Positions 36,250 to 45,265 of a DNA stretch of 64,000 bases are shown piece after piece. The stretch covers positions 806,001 through 870,000 of the forward strand of contig NZ_CP035807.1 in NCBI RefSeq assembly GCF_008329945.1, written 5' to 3'. The position numbers were made by a program, and so were the translations under genes. The notes under the pieces were generated by a model. The model did no database searches. It was not told the DNA's origin and saw only the letters and a program-made list of their open reading frames with translations. The number at the start of each line of letters is the position of its first letter. Positions within the stretch are counted from its first letter, which is position 1. This DNA comes from Thiospirochaeta perfilievii. GTDB lineage: Bacteria > Spirochaetota > Spirochaetia > DSM-2461.

Positions 36250-37615
36250 ATATGTAATCCTCTACACTTCCTCCATTTAGATTTATTATCTCTAATAGTG
36301 TTAAATAGAGCTCTCCATATATGTTATTAATATCTTTTTGTCTATTTAGAAGCTCTAACTCTACTGTTTTAACATTAATCTGTGTAGAAGAACCAATTTC
36401 TAATAACTCCTTCTCCCTATCTAAAAGTATTTCATCATACTCAATATTCTTTTTAAGGAGGGAGATCTTATCCTTTAATAACTTAACCTTAGAGTTTAAT
36501 ATTCTATTATTATCATTTACATTTTTTTGTGACTCAAGTAGTGACTCTCTAGCAATTTTAATAGCAGTATCATCCACATTTATACTCTGTTTTTTACTTC
36601 CACCATCTAAAATATTAATGTTAACTCCTAAGCCAAAGTTAATATCTAAATCACTATTAGTTTTGAAATAAACACTTAAAGTTGGCGCATCAATTATTCG
36701 ATTTAACTTTTTATTTAAAATTTGCTTCTCTAACTCTAATAAAGCTTTTTTCTCGTTACTGTTTTGGGATTCTTTAACTACAGTTGAGGTTTCTATACCC
36801 TCTAGAATATTTAGATCAAAAGTATAATCCTTTACCCTCTCTAAACCTAACAATCTCTCCAAGTTTATCTCGGCCATTTCTAAATTGTATTTAACATCAA
36901 AAAGACTCTCCTCCTGCTTAGCTACATCAAGTTCTAACGCAAGAAGATCAGAAGATGATATTCTACCAACCTCTCTATCATCCCTAGCCATAACAACTCT
37001 CTCTTGGGCTATATCTAAACCCTTTGATAGTAGATCAATACTATTTCTTAAAATATTTATATTCTGTATCGATGTTAAAACAGTAATAATTAACTGATTC
37101 CTTGTACCAACTTCGTTTAGTTCTGCAATTTCATGACTTATCTCGGATTTCCGTAAACTACTTTTAAATAGTTTAAAATCTATAATTTTGTTATTAGCTA
37201 GTATTGGTTGACGTAGACTAAACTCCAAAGATGGGGTCTGGGATGTATCCCAATCCCCAGTACTTGATTTAGTTAAACGATAGATATCACTTAAACCAAT
37301 CGAGAGACTACCTCCTGTGGATATATTCTGGGTTAGTAGAAGCTTACCAGATAGAGTCTGGGTTTCCGAATTAATATTAGAATAGCCGTATAGAGGTGAT
37401 GAAAATGTGTCTGTAGTAAATGTTAGGTTAGGTTTTGAACTACTTAAAACACCTTCATATACGGATTTAGCAATATCACTATTATATTTAGAAACCTTAA
37501 CCGTATAGTTGTTTTTTACTAAAAGTTGAATAACATCCTTAGGGGTTAATGTTTTCTCATTGGAAAATAGTATGGAACAAAGACCTAATAGTATTAATAA
37601 ATATGTTTTTTTCAT
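36248..37615 (-). CDS. TolC-family outer membrane efflux protein
   Basis: A 455-residue protein with a signal peptide (TYLLILLGLCSILFSNEK) and two long alpha-helical coiled-coil repeats typical of TolC/OMF proteins (for example LSKGLDIAQERVVMARDDRE and KDKISLLKKNIEYDEILLDR). It would form the trimeric outer-membrane tunnel for the RND pump. It is the last gene of a three-gene operon and its ATG overlaps the pump stop codon by 4 bases. Confidence 0.9.
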   Translation of the reverse strand: MKKTYLLILLGLCSILFSNEKTLTPKDVIQLLVKNNYTVKVSKYNSDIAKSVYEGVLSSSKPNLTFTTDTFSSPLYGYSNINSETQTLSGKLLLTQNISTGGSLSIGLSDIYRLTKSSTGDWDTSQTPSLEFSLRQPILANNKIIDFKLFKSSLRKSEISHEIAELNEVGTRNQLIITVLTSIQNINILRNSIDLLSKGLDIAQERVVMARDDREVGRISSSDLLALELDVAKQEESLFDVKYNLEMAEINLERLLGLERVKDYTFDLNILEGIETSTVVKESQNSNEKKALLELEKQILNKKLNRIIDAPTLSVYFKTNSDLDINFGLGVNINILDGGSKKQSINVDDTAIKIARESLLESQKNVNDNNRILNSKVKLLKDKISLLKKNIEYDEILLDREKELLEIGSSTQINVKTVELELLNRQKDINNIYGELYLTLLEIINLNGGSVEDYI

Positions 37616-40600
37616 TTTTTTCCTTCCTTATCAAATAGAGCTCCATATACAAGTGGTATTACAATTAGTGCTGTTAAGGTAGAGAATATCAATCCAAAAA
37701 TAATTGATCCAGCCATAGGACTCCAAACAACTGACTTTCCCCCTATTCCAATAGCTGTAGGTAAAAGACCTGCAATTGTTGTTAAAGATGTTAATAGTAT
37801 TGGCCTTAACCTTGTCTCTGCAGATTCAATTATTGCATCTCTAACACTGTACCCCTTCTCCCTTAACTCATTTATAAAGCTTAGTAAAACAATAGAGTCA
37901 TTAACGGCTATACCAGCTAGTGCAACACCAGAATATAAAACAGTAGTCGAAAATGGAGTTTTAGAAATAAATAGGTAGAGTATAACCCCTGCAAAAGCGA
38001 AGGGAATTGTTAAAATTATTAAAAAAGGTTGAATATAGGATTTAAACTGTGCTCCTAAAATAAGATATATTAAAAATAGACCTATTAAAAATACTCGTAA
38101 AATCTGAAATAGAAGATTACCTAAATCTGCAAACTCCCCTCCTACAACAAGTTCTATTTCAGGATATCTATTTTGTAATTCCTCCTGAAAGTAGCTTTTT
38201 ATATCCCTATTTATATCCTTTACACTATCATTAGAGTACGCCTCACTCTCAATTGTAACCTCCCTTTTACCATCAACTCGTTTTATACCACCTAGAGCGT
38301 TTCCCTGAACAATATTTGCTACAGAAGAGAATGGTATCAATCTACCATCTGGTAAAGGTATCATTAATTCATCTATATAAGTTAAAGATAGCTCTTCATC
38401 ATTATTATATCTAACAATAACTTCGACCTCTTTGTTATCCTTGAAAAATGTTGTTGCTGTTCTACCCTCTACACTATCTCTTAAAAATGAACCTAGGGTT
38501 AAAACATCCAATCCTAGTGCAGAGGCCCTATCCTCGTTTAGTTTAACTCTTAACTCAGGACTTCCCTTCTCAAGATTGTTCTCTATATTATAAAGGTCAG
38601 AATAGTTACTTAGTCTACCTATAATAGAGTTAGAGGCACTAATTAGATTATCATAATTCTCCCCAAAGAGTCTAAAAGAGATAGGTTTAGATGTGGGAGG
38701 ACCATTTGTAGCCTTACTAAACTTAACATTTTCAGCTCCTGGTATATTTATAGTTTCCCATTGAACCTCATTCATAATATCAGTTATAGATCTTGTTCTA
38801 CCCTGGGTTCTCTCAGATAGATCAACCACTATTTGGGATACATTTGATCTGCTTGTATTACCACTACTTCCAGAGGAGAAACCAACAGATGAGATAACTG
38901 ACACAATCTCACCATTACCAACTAATGGAAGAATCTTCTTTTCGAACTCTTTAGTTATATCATTAGTTTTAGATATAGGGGTTCCTGGAGACATTTCGAT
39001 ATCTATATAAAAAAGTGTAAAATCCTCGGCACTAAAAAGATCCTGATTAAGTAGAGGGACTAGACTAAATGCAGCTACAACAACTAGAAAAAGCATGGGT
39101 AGAACAATCTTTTTTTTACTATAAACACTTTTTATTAAACTCTTGAATCCGTTCTGAAACCTTGTGAATCTCTGGAAAACAACACTCTCTTTTTTCCCGT
39201 GGGGCCAGTCAGCATAGTGGGATGGAATAAATACTATTGCTTCAAATGTAGATGCAATTAAAGCTATTGATACTGTAAATGGGATTACTCTTAAGAACTT
39301 ACCTATTGTTCCAGGTAGAATCATTAATGGAAGAAAGGCTGCTACTGTAGTTCCTGTTGCGGCTATAACTGGGATAACAACTTGATTTACCCCCTGGATT
39401 GCAGCCTCTTTTCTACTTAATCCTCCATGTTGTAGTCTAAAACTATTCTCTGTTATTACTATAGCATGGTCTACAATTAATCCTAGAACCAAAACCATTC
39501 CAAATAGAGTATTTGTATTAAAAGTCTCTCCAAAATACTCTAAAACCACAAAGGTTATAGCAAATGTAACAGGAATACCAAGGGCTGTAATCATAGCATT
39601 CCTAAACCCTACAAAAAATAGTAGAATTATTACTAATAAAATCAGACCAAATATAGCATTGTTTAATAGAACATTAATACTATCCTTTATTTGAATAGTA
39701 GAGTCCCCTGAAAGGGTGATCTTAAGACCAACAGGCAGTTTTTTTTCAAGATCTTCGATCTCTTTCTTAACACCCTCTATTACACCAACTGAGTTTCCCC
39801 GTGGGATTTTAGATACTCTTAAGGCGATAGAAGTCTCTCCGTTAAACCTAGAGATAATTCCCTTTGGATCATAGGTATCTAAAACTGTTGCAATATCGCT
39901 AACTTTTACGACACTACTATTAGACTCACCTCTTCTTACAATTACCCTATTAAAATTCTCTATATTATCCAACTCTCCTACTGTTCTAAGTAGATAATCT
40001 CTGGATTCTGTCTCTAGGGTTCCTCCTGGAACATTTACATTTTGTAGGGAGACTGCACGAACTATTTCATTTATTGAGATACCTAAGCTATTTAACTTTA
40101 GCCTATTAGCCTCAATTACAACCTGTTTCTCCCGTAACCCAATAATATCAACACCTGAAACTTCAGGAACACTCTTTATCCTATTCTCTAAAAGTGTTGC
40201 CTCGTTGGCTAATACATCATAGGAGGAATCACCAGATATTATCACCTCTATGACAGGGAGAAAGTCCGATGAGGAGAAGTCATCTATTAAAGCAGGAAGA
40301 GTTCCATCCGGAAGAAGGACCTTGCTAAATCTTGTTCTAACATCTTGAAAGAGGGACTCAAAGTCACTATTTGATATACCGTCATCAAACTCTACCCTAA
40401 CAACACTTAAACCCTCTGAACTTACAGACTGAATTGTTTTTAATTTATCAATAGACTTAAGCTCATTCTCTACAGGTATGGTAACACTTTTTTCAATATC
40501 TTCAGCTGATACTCCAGGGTATGGAACAATTACATTTACCCAAAAAAAAGGGACCTCGGAAAACTGCTCCCTAGGGAGTTTATTTAGGCTTAAAAAACCT

Positions 40601-40671
40601 AATACAAGAATTGTAACAATTGCTATATTTATAAGAACTGGGTTTCTTACAGAAAATTTACCTATACTCAT
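37612..40671 (-). CDS. RND-family efflux pump (AcrB/HAE1-like)
   Basis: About 1019 residues with 12 helices, two large periplasmic loops and RND motifs (RNPVLINIAIVTILV start, PGVSAEDIEKSVTIPVE, FGMVLVLGLIVDHAIVITEN, LAGIAVNDSIVLL). In the proton relay of helix 4 the motif is VDH, so the first Asp is kept while the second position is His. It should export hydrophobic or amphiphilic compounds from the inner membrane or periplasm. The frame opens at a GTG (40677), but ATG at 40671 has GGAG six bases before it and makes a 4-base ATGA overlap with the adaptor stop. Confidence 0.93.
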   Translation of the reverse strand: MSIGKFSVRNPVLINIAIVTILVLGFLSLNKLPREQFSEVPFFWVNVIVPYPGVSAEDIEKSVTIPVENELKSIDKLKTIQSVSSEGLSVVRVEFDDGISNSDFESLFQDVRTRFSKVLLPDGTLPALIDDFSSSDFLPVIEVIISGDSSYDVLANEATLLENRIKSVPEVSGVDIIGLREKQVVIEANRLKLNSLGISINEIVRAVSLQNVNVPGGTLETESRDYLLRTVGELDNIENFNRVIVRRGESNSSVVKVSDIATVLDTYDPKGIISRFNGETSIALRVSKIPRGNSVGVIEGVKKEIEDLEKKLPVGLKITLSGDSTIQIKDSINVLLNNAIFGLILLVIILLFFVGFRNAMITALGIPVTFAITFVVLEYFGETFNTNTLFGMVLVLGLIVDHAIVITENSFRLQHGGLSRKEAAIQGVNQVVIPVIAATGTTVAAFLPLMILPGTIGKFLRVIPFTVSIALIASTFEAIVFIPSHYADWPHGKKESVVFQRFTRFQNGFKSLIKSVYSKKKIVLPMLFLVVVAAFSLVPLLNQDLFSAEDFTLFYIDIEMSPGTPISKTNDITKEFEKKILPLVGNGEIVSVISSVGFSSGSSGNTSRSNVSQIVVDLSERTQGRTRSITDIMNEVQWETINIPGAENVKFSKATNGPPTSKPISFRLFGENYDNLISASNSIIGRLSNYSDLYNIENNLEKGSPELRVKLNEDRASALGLDVLTLGSFLRDSVEGRTATTFFKDNKEVEVIVRYNNDEELSLTYIDELMIPLPDGRLIPFSSVANIVQGNALGGIKRVDGKREVTIESEAYSNDSVKDINRDIKSYFQEELQNRYPEIELVVGGEFADLGNLLFQILRVFLIGLFLIYLILGAQFKSYIQPFLIILTIPFAFAGVILYLFISKTPFSTTVLYSGVALAGIAVNDSIVLLSFINELREKGYSVRDAIIESAETRLRPILLTSLTTIAGLLPTAIGIGGKSVVWSPMAGSIIFGLIFSTLTALIVIPLVYGALFDKEGKK

Positions 40672-41756
40672 AACCACTCTCCACTACTTCCAATTATAGT
40701 AGAATTAACCTTAATTCCAGGTTTAATACTATTAAGTCCGCTAATAATTATAGTTTCATTCTCACTTAGCTGGGTTTTAGGATCAATTGATGTTCTACTT
40801 CCAACCACCTCACCCTTTATTATCTCCCTTGGTTCAGCTACTCCATTATTTTCTACAAAAATATACTCTTTCCCCTCTCGCACTACAATGGAGTCTGTAG
40901 GAACAATATAAAGAGCATTTGTATCGTTTGTTTCAATTGTGACAGAGCAACTCATCCCTGCTCTAATTACATCCTTTTGACTATTATCTGCCTCTACAAT
41001 AACTTTGTAACTACCAGTTGATGCATCACTACCTGCCGCTATTGCAACAACATTTCCAATAAGAGGTTGACTATTTTTTATAGAGACAAGCTTTATATTT
41101 ACCTTACTATTAAGTTTAATTAATCCTATCTGTCTCTCCCCTAAAGAGACCTCTACTCTAATTTTTGAAAGATCTACAATCTTAGCAATTTTTTGACCTT
41201 GATTAAGAAAGTTTCCCTGGGTAACACCACTATCCTTCCATGCTACTGCACCAAAGATTGGAGATTTTATAGATGCATCCTCTACTGTTTTTAGAGCTGT
41301 TTCATAGAGAACTTTTGCTCCATTGGCAGAACTTCTAGCTCTAGTTAAATCCGAAAGGGATGCAGAACCTTTTTTATAAAACTTCTCTGTACTTACTAAG
41401 TCTAAATCGGCATTTTCAAACTGCTCCTTAGCCTGTTCTAGGGACAGCTTTGCAATAGAATTATCTACATTAACTAGAACTTCTGTTGTGTCTACCTCTT
41501 CCCCAATTTCAAAATCTACACTCTCAATTATACCCCTGGTTTCAGAGATAATATATGCCTCTTTTATACCTGAAATTAAACCAGAGGATGTAACAGTTGG
41601 GTATAATACTCCCTTTGTTAGGTTTAAAGATTCAACGGCGACAACTGTATCACTTTTATCCATATCCCATGTTGCCGAAGATAAATCATCTACTTCCTTT
41701 GAACAGGAAAAGGCTACAGTAAGGATTATTATATTTAATATCATTTTCTTTAACAT
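40668..41756 (-). CDS. RND periplasmic adaptor lipoprotein (MFP family)
   Basis: A 362-residue membrane fusion protein. The signal peptide ends ILTVAFSC (lipid-anchored Cys, Val at -4, Phe at -2). A split lipoyl domain surrounds a helical hairpin (EQFENADLDLVSTEKFYKKG, ARSSANGAKVLYETALKTVE), followed by a beta-barrel (EVSLGERQIGLIKLNSKVNI) and a membrane-proximal domain. It links the RND pump to TolC. It heads the efflux operon, 100 bases from the divergent XRE-CarH-like regulator gene, the likely controller. Confidence 0.92.
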   Translation of the reverse strand: MLKKMILNIIILTVAFSCSKEVDDLSSATWDMDKSDTVVAVESLNLTKGVLYPTVTSSGLISGIKEAYIISETRGIIESVDFEIGEEVDTTEVLVNVDNSIAKLSLEQAKEQFENADLDLVSTEKFYKKGSASLSDLTRARSSANGAKVLYETALKTVEDASIKSPIFGAVAWKDSGVTQGNFLNQGQKIAKIVDLSKIRVEVSLGERQIGLIKLNSKVNIKLVSIKNSQPLIGNVVAIAAGSDASTGSYKVIVEADNSQKDVIRAGMSCSVTIETNDTNALYIVPTDSIVVREGKEYIFVENNGVAEPREIIKGEVVGSRTSIDPKTQLSENETIIISGLNSIKPGIKVNSTIIGSSGEWL

Positions 41757-41821
41757 TTACTACTCCTTTTATTCTATAGATAAAGAATAATACACAATCC
41801 GTGATTAGTAAACCTATTAGA

Positions 41822-41850
41822 TTGATAAATATCACTTAATGTGTTAAAAT
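41822..41850 (+). promoter_or_regulatory. Leaderless promoter of the XRE-B12 regulator, in the shared divergent region
   Basis: TTGATA (41822-41827), 17-bp spacer, TAAAAT (41845-41850), 6 nt to the ATG at 41857. GTGAT (41801-41805) and ATCAC (41831-41835) form an inverted pair in the region, a weak operator candidate. Confidence 0.6.
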
Positions 41851-41856
41851 AAGAGT

Positions 41857-42735
41857 ATGGAAAGTAAAAGTAGCTTTGGGGAAAGATTTAAGACCCTAAG
41901 AAAGAGTAAAAAGCTTACACAAAAAGAGGTAGCTAAAGAACTAGGCCTAGGTCAATCTGCTATTGCAAACTATGAACAAGGTACTAGATTCCCTGATGAG
42001 AAGACTCTAAGGCAGATAACAAAATATTTTAATACATCTTTAGACTATCTAATGAATATTAAAACAGAGGGTACTGATATTAAAAATAGAGTTGAAATAA
42101 GTTCCCTGTTTACTAAATATAAAAAACTAATTCTTTCAAATAAATTCCCGGAAGCTCTAAAGCTAATTTTAAATGCCCAAGACAGTGGGATAGATATTAT
42201 TGAAATTTTTAATAGTATTTTCCTCCCCCTCTTAAAACACACTGGAGAGTTATGGGAGTGCTCCATTATAGATGTGGCCAAAGAGCATTTAATTTCAGAG
42301 GAGTTAGAGAGAACAATAGTTATTTTAACTTATAGATCAAAAACAAAAGAGCTAAAAAACATAAGATGTGTTTGTGCGACTCCTGGAGGAGAGTTACACC
42401 GAATATCCATAAGAATAGTTTCTGAAATATTAAAGAGAGAGGGATATCCCACATGGTTCTTAGGTGTAAATACTCCAACAAAGGATATAATTGAACTTTG
42501 TAAGAAAAATAGTATAGATTTTTTAATACTATCATCAACAATGCCCTCATCTATAGATTCAGCTAATAATATAATCTATGGTATTCGATTAGATAAATCC
42601 CTAGATAACTGTAAAATAATAGTTGGAGGTCCAGCTTATGAGAAGGATAGAAGAGCAGAAAAAGTAACTAGGGCAGATTTTGTTATAAATAACCTGCAAG
42701 GGATAGTAGATACTGTTAATAATCTAGCTAACTAA
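41857..42735 (+). CDS. XRE-type regulator with CarH-like cobalamin-binding photosensor domains
   Basis: A 292-residue protein. Residues 7-66 are a Cro/C1-type HTH (LTQKEVAKELGLGQSAIANY). Residues about 80-160 form a B12-binding helical bundle containing Trp133-X9-Glu143-His144 (WECSIIDVAKEH), the motif that in CarH photoreceptors caps the adenosyl group of AdoCbl. Residues about 168-290 are a Rossmann B12 domain: GGELHRISIRI has the E-x-H pattern with His181 as possible lower ligand, then FLGVNTP and VGGPAYE. CarH and LitR have MerR-type HTHs, so the XRE HTH is unusual. Glu134 stands where T. thermophilus CarH has the light-state His. It diverges from the RND efflux operon. Confidence 0.88.
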   Translation: MESKSSFGERFKTLRKSKKLTQKEVAKELGLGQSAIANYEQGTRFPDEKTLRQITKYFNTSLDYLMNIKTEGTDIKNRVEISSLFTKYKKLILSNKFPEALKLILNAQDSGIDIIEIFNSIFLPLLKHTGELWECSIIDVAKEHLISEELERTIVILTYRSKTKELKNIRCVCATPGGELHRISIRIVSEILKREGYPTWFLGVNTPTKDIIELCKKNSIDFLILSSTMPSSIDSANNIIYGIRLDKSLDNCKIIVGGPAYEKDRRAEKVTRADFVINNLQGIVDTVNNLAN

Positions 42736-42742
42736 GGAAGTT

Positions 42743-44962
42743 TTAAAAGTCTCTCCTGCCACTTATATGGTGTTCACTCTGTTGTATCCTATGCTGATTC
42801 TCTAACTGTATAGTAAAATATAGACTTGCAATTGCCATAGTAGGAGAGATATCTCTCTTTCTAAAGTGTATTATCTCTAACCTAAGAGGTTCAAATGGTT
42901 CTAATAACTTAAACTCTCTACACCGTTTTGAAGACCAGGACCAAATTTTATAATAATTCTTTTCAGATAGATAACAATGGAGTTCTGCAAGCTCTTTATC
43001 TGTAACCTTTATGTCATACAACTCCTCTAAAATAGTGTTAAACCCAGACTCTATATCGATATTTAAATCATAAAAGAATTCATCTATTGGTGGTGTAAAA
43101 TTTAACCTTGTACAGCCAATATTAATTAGAGTCTGTTGGAATCTAAAACTAGCCTTCTCTTTAATAAGTAGAAAAATACTACTCCAGTAATTACCATTAT
43201 TCTCTATTAAACTAATTGCAATAATAAGGTTAATATAGGTTCTTACATCCAAATTTTTAAGCTTTAACATATCAATAATCTCCCTATGAAAGCTAAAGTC
43301 ATTTACCCTTGCTAAGGATTTTGCAGCAATAGATTTTACATAGGGATACTTCTCTTTAAAAATTTTCCTTAAAACAGTTTTAGATCTCTCATCATCATAG
43401 GCACCTAGGGCAAAAATAGCACTCTGTCTCCACCATGATAGCTTATCCTGGGCCTCCTCTATAATCTCATCTAGAAGCTCATACCTTGGATAAGAGAAAA
43501 GAGATCTGATTACCATCTCCTTATCCTTAAGGTTGGACAACTTTAACCTTTTTTGTATCTCCTCGGTTGCTAACATTGTATCATCCGACTCTAATTCAAC
43601 TAAAATAAGTTGTTTTTTTACTTTGTCACTTGTTCTATTTAACTTATCTAAATTATGAATAGTCTTTCTATTTTTTGGACTTATTAGAGTTAATAAAAAC
43701 TCAAATGCTGTTAAACAACCCTTCTCTCCAATAAAAAAAGATATAATAAAATTAAAAGTAGCTAAAAATGCCATTAATAAAAAACTCAAACTATACTCAT
43801 TATTTAGTTCTAAACTTAGCACTGTAGGAAGATCTGCTAAAAAACCACCTAGAATTCCAATAATTAAGGATATAAAAGAGAAGACAACAGCCAAAGAGGA
43901 TGTAAAACCGATTCGATCTCCCTCGGGTATTGAGTTTATTATTAAACGATCTAAAAGTAGACGAATCATACCTATAAAATACATTGAGATAATACCTAAA
44001 ACAAAAAAGAGGATGGGATTTGTTGTAGGTTTTGAGATACTCCAGACTATAGATATAATAATTATTATTAAGTTAACAGGTATTAATAAGGGTTTACTTC
44101 CAAAGCGATCTAAAAAAGGTCTAGCCGTCCTACTAGCAAAGATAACCCCTAGGAAGTTTATCATAGTGTATATAAATATAATATTTGAATTTATATTAAC
44201 CTCTTTTTTAAGGAATGGGATGGAGAAGTTAAACAGGACAAAAAGGGACATTCCCCCACAATATAATAAAATAATCAAAAATGTCTGTTTTTGTTTTAAG
44301 TATAACCTAAATGTAAAAAAAGCCTCTCTAAGGCTTCTTTTTGGAATAGACTCCCTAATTGGAACTTTTATTATTGCAAAAGATGCAAAGGTATTTAATA
44401 TAAAACCCAGTAATAAAAGGGACAAAATTCCTAGTAGTTCATTGCTTTTAAAAAATGTTAATGCTGAAAAACTAATAAACCTTGATAACATCATAGAGGA
44501 GTATAAGATTATAATGATTAGGGATGTATAATCACCTCTGTTTGTTGGTTTTGTTATACAACTCTGAATTACATGATTTAATGGGTAAGCTATATTTCTA
44601 AACAGACAGTAGAGAGTGTATACTACAATAATTACATAAACAGATATCCTATTTGGTAAAAAGGGTGTTAATCCATAAAAGATAGTAATACCACCTCTAA
44701 GTAACCAGGCAATAAAGAATAATTTTATAATTCTTGTATTTGGGAATAAAATAGGAACAAAAAATACTACTATCCCTGTTAAATATACTGCGGATGAAAT
44801 ATAACCTAATTGCATATTACTTGCACCAAAATTTAATGCCATTAGATATATAATTGTTTCTGCTAAAAAACTGTAACTTAGACCATTTATAAAAGTATAT
44901 TTAATATAACTTTTTTGGCCTATTTCCTTCTCTTTTCTTGATAGAAAATTATTATATTCCAT
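42743..44962 (-). CDS. MFS transporter fused to C-terminal HEAT-like repeats
   Basis: A 739-residue protein. Residues 1 to about 420 form 12 membrane helices of MFS type (FGASNMQLGYISSAVYLTGI, RPFLDRFGSKPLLIPVNL). After it comes a cytosolic region with HEAT/PBS-like helical pairs (DKLSWWRQSAIFALGAYDDE, FKEKYPYVKSIAAKSLARVN). HEAT repeats bind proteins, so the transporter may be regulated by or scaffolded to a partner. The substrate is unknown. It ends eight bases from the convergent XRE-B12 gene. Confidence 0.8.
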   Translation of the reverse strand: MEYNNFLSRKEKEIGQKSYIKYTFINGLSYSFLAETIIYLMALNFGASNMQLGYISSAVYLTGIVVFFVPILFPNTRIIKLFFIAWLLRGGITIFYGLTPFLPNRISVYVIIVVYTLYCLFRNIAYPLNHVIQSCITKPTNRGDYTSLIIIILYSSMMLSRFISFSALTFFKSNELLGILSLLLLGFILNTFASFAIIKVPIRESIPKRSLREAFFTFRLYLKQKQTFLIILLYCGGMSLFVLFNFSIPFLKKEVNINSNIIFIYTMINFLGVIFASRTARPFLDRFGSKPLLIPVNLIIIIISIVWSISKPTTNPILFFVLGIISMYFIGMIRLLLDRLIINSIPEGDRIGFTSSLAVVFSFISLIIGILGGFLADLPTVLSLELNNEYSLSFLLMAFLATFNFIISFFIGEKGCLTAFEFLLTLISPKNRKTIHNLDKLNRTSDKVKKQLILVELESDDTMLATEEIQKRLKLSNLKDKEMVIRSLFSYPRYELLDEIIEEAQDKLSWWRQSAIFALGAYDDERSKTVLRKIFKEKYPYVKSIAAKSLARVNDFSFHREIIDMLKLKNLDVRTYINLIIAISLIENNGNYWSSIFLLIKEKASFRFQQTLINIGCTRLNFTPPIDEFFYDLNIDIESGFNTILEELYDIKVTDKELAELHCYLSEKNYYKIWSWSSKRCREFKLLEPFEPLRLEIIHFRKRDISPTMAIASLYFTIQLENQHRIQQSEHHISGRRDF

Positions 44963-45118
44963 GTAACAACCTAATTGTACTGTATTAAAATATAATAAGG
45001 TTATTTTTAATTTTATTAAAGATTTTATATAAAATTGTTTGCGCTATTTATAATAGAGGATTATATTATAAATATGTTCATAGAACAATTTATCCGAATT
45101 TCTAGGAGGTTTTAAAAT

Positions 45119-45151
45119 ATGAATAGTAAGGGTGAACCACCAAATTATTAA
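45119..45151 (+). CDS. Micro-ORF MNSKGEPPNY with strong ribosome site
   Basis: Ten codons and TAA, preceded by TAGGAGG nine bases upstream. The only coding evidence is the ribosome site and its place within a terminated transcript. It may be a peptide, or the SD may serve another purpose. Confidence 0.3.
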   Translation: MNSKGEPPNY

Positions 45152-45221
45152 GTTAAATTTTTCGACAATAAATTATAAATGATAGTTCCTTACAGGAATT
45201 ATGGTGAAAAAATCACTGTAA

Positions 45222-45259
45222 AGCACAGGTAGTCATTAAGGGCTCTGTGCTTTTTTTTT
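45222..45259 (+). terminator. Rho-independent terminator of the orphan plus-strand unit
   Basis: AGCACAG (45222-45228) pairs with CTGTGCT (45245-45251), followed by nine T on the plus strand. The minus-strand side has no T tract, so it serves plus-strand transcription. Confidence 0.85.
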
Positions 45260-45265
45260 GATAAA

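Larger units (their letters stand above)
45049..45259 (+). ncRNA. Orphan short transcription unit, possible small RNA or micro-ORF mRNA
   Basis: A plus-strand unit between two minus-strand genes. TATAAT lies at 45049-45054 without a clear -35. Small hairpins follow (TTCC-TTACA-GGAA, GTGA-AAAAA-TCAC) and then a strong terminator. A 10-codon ORF with a perfect AGGAGG lies inside (45119-45151). I do not recognise tmRNA, SRP RNA, 6S RNA, RNase P RNA or a known riboswitch. Confidence 0.45.

Noticed and set aside
45049-45259. Plus-strand unit as SRP RNA, tmRNA, 6S RNA or riboswitch
   Set aside because: None of the conserved motifs of these RNAs is present; only hairpins and a terminator can be shown.
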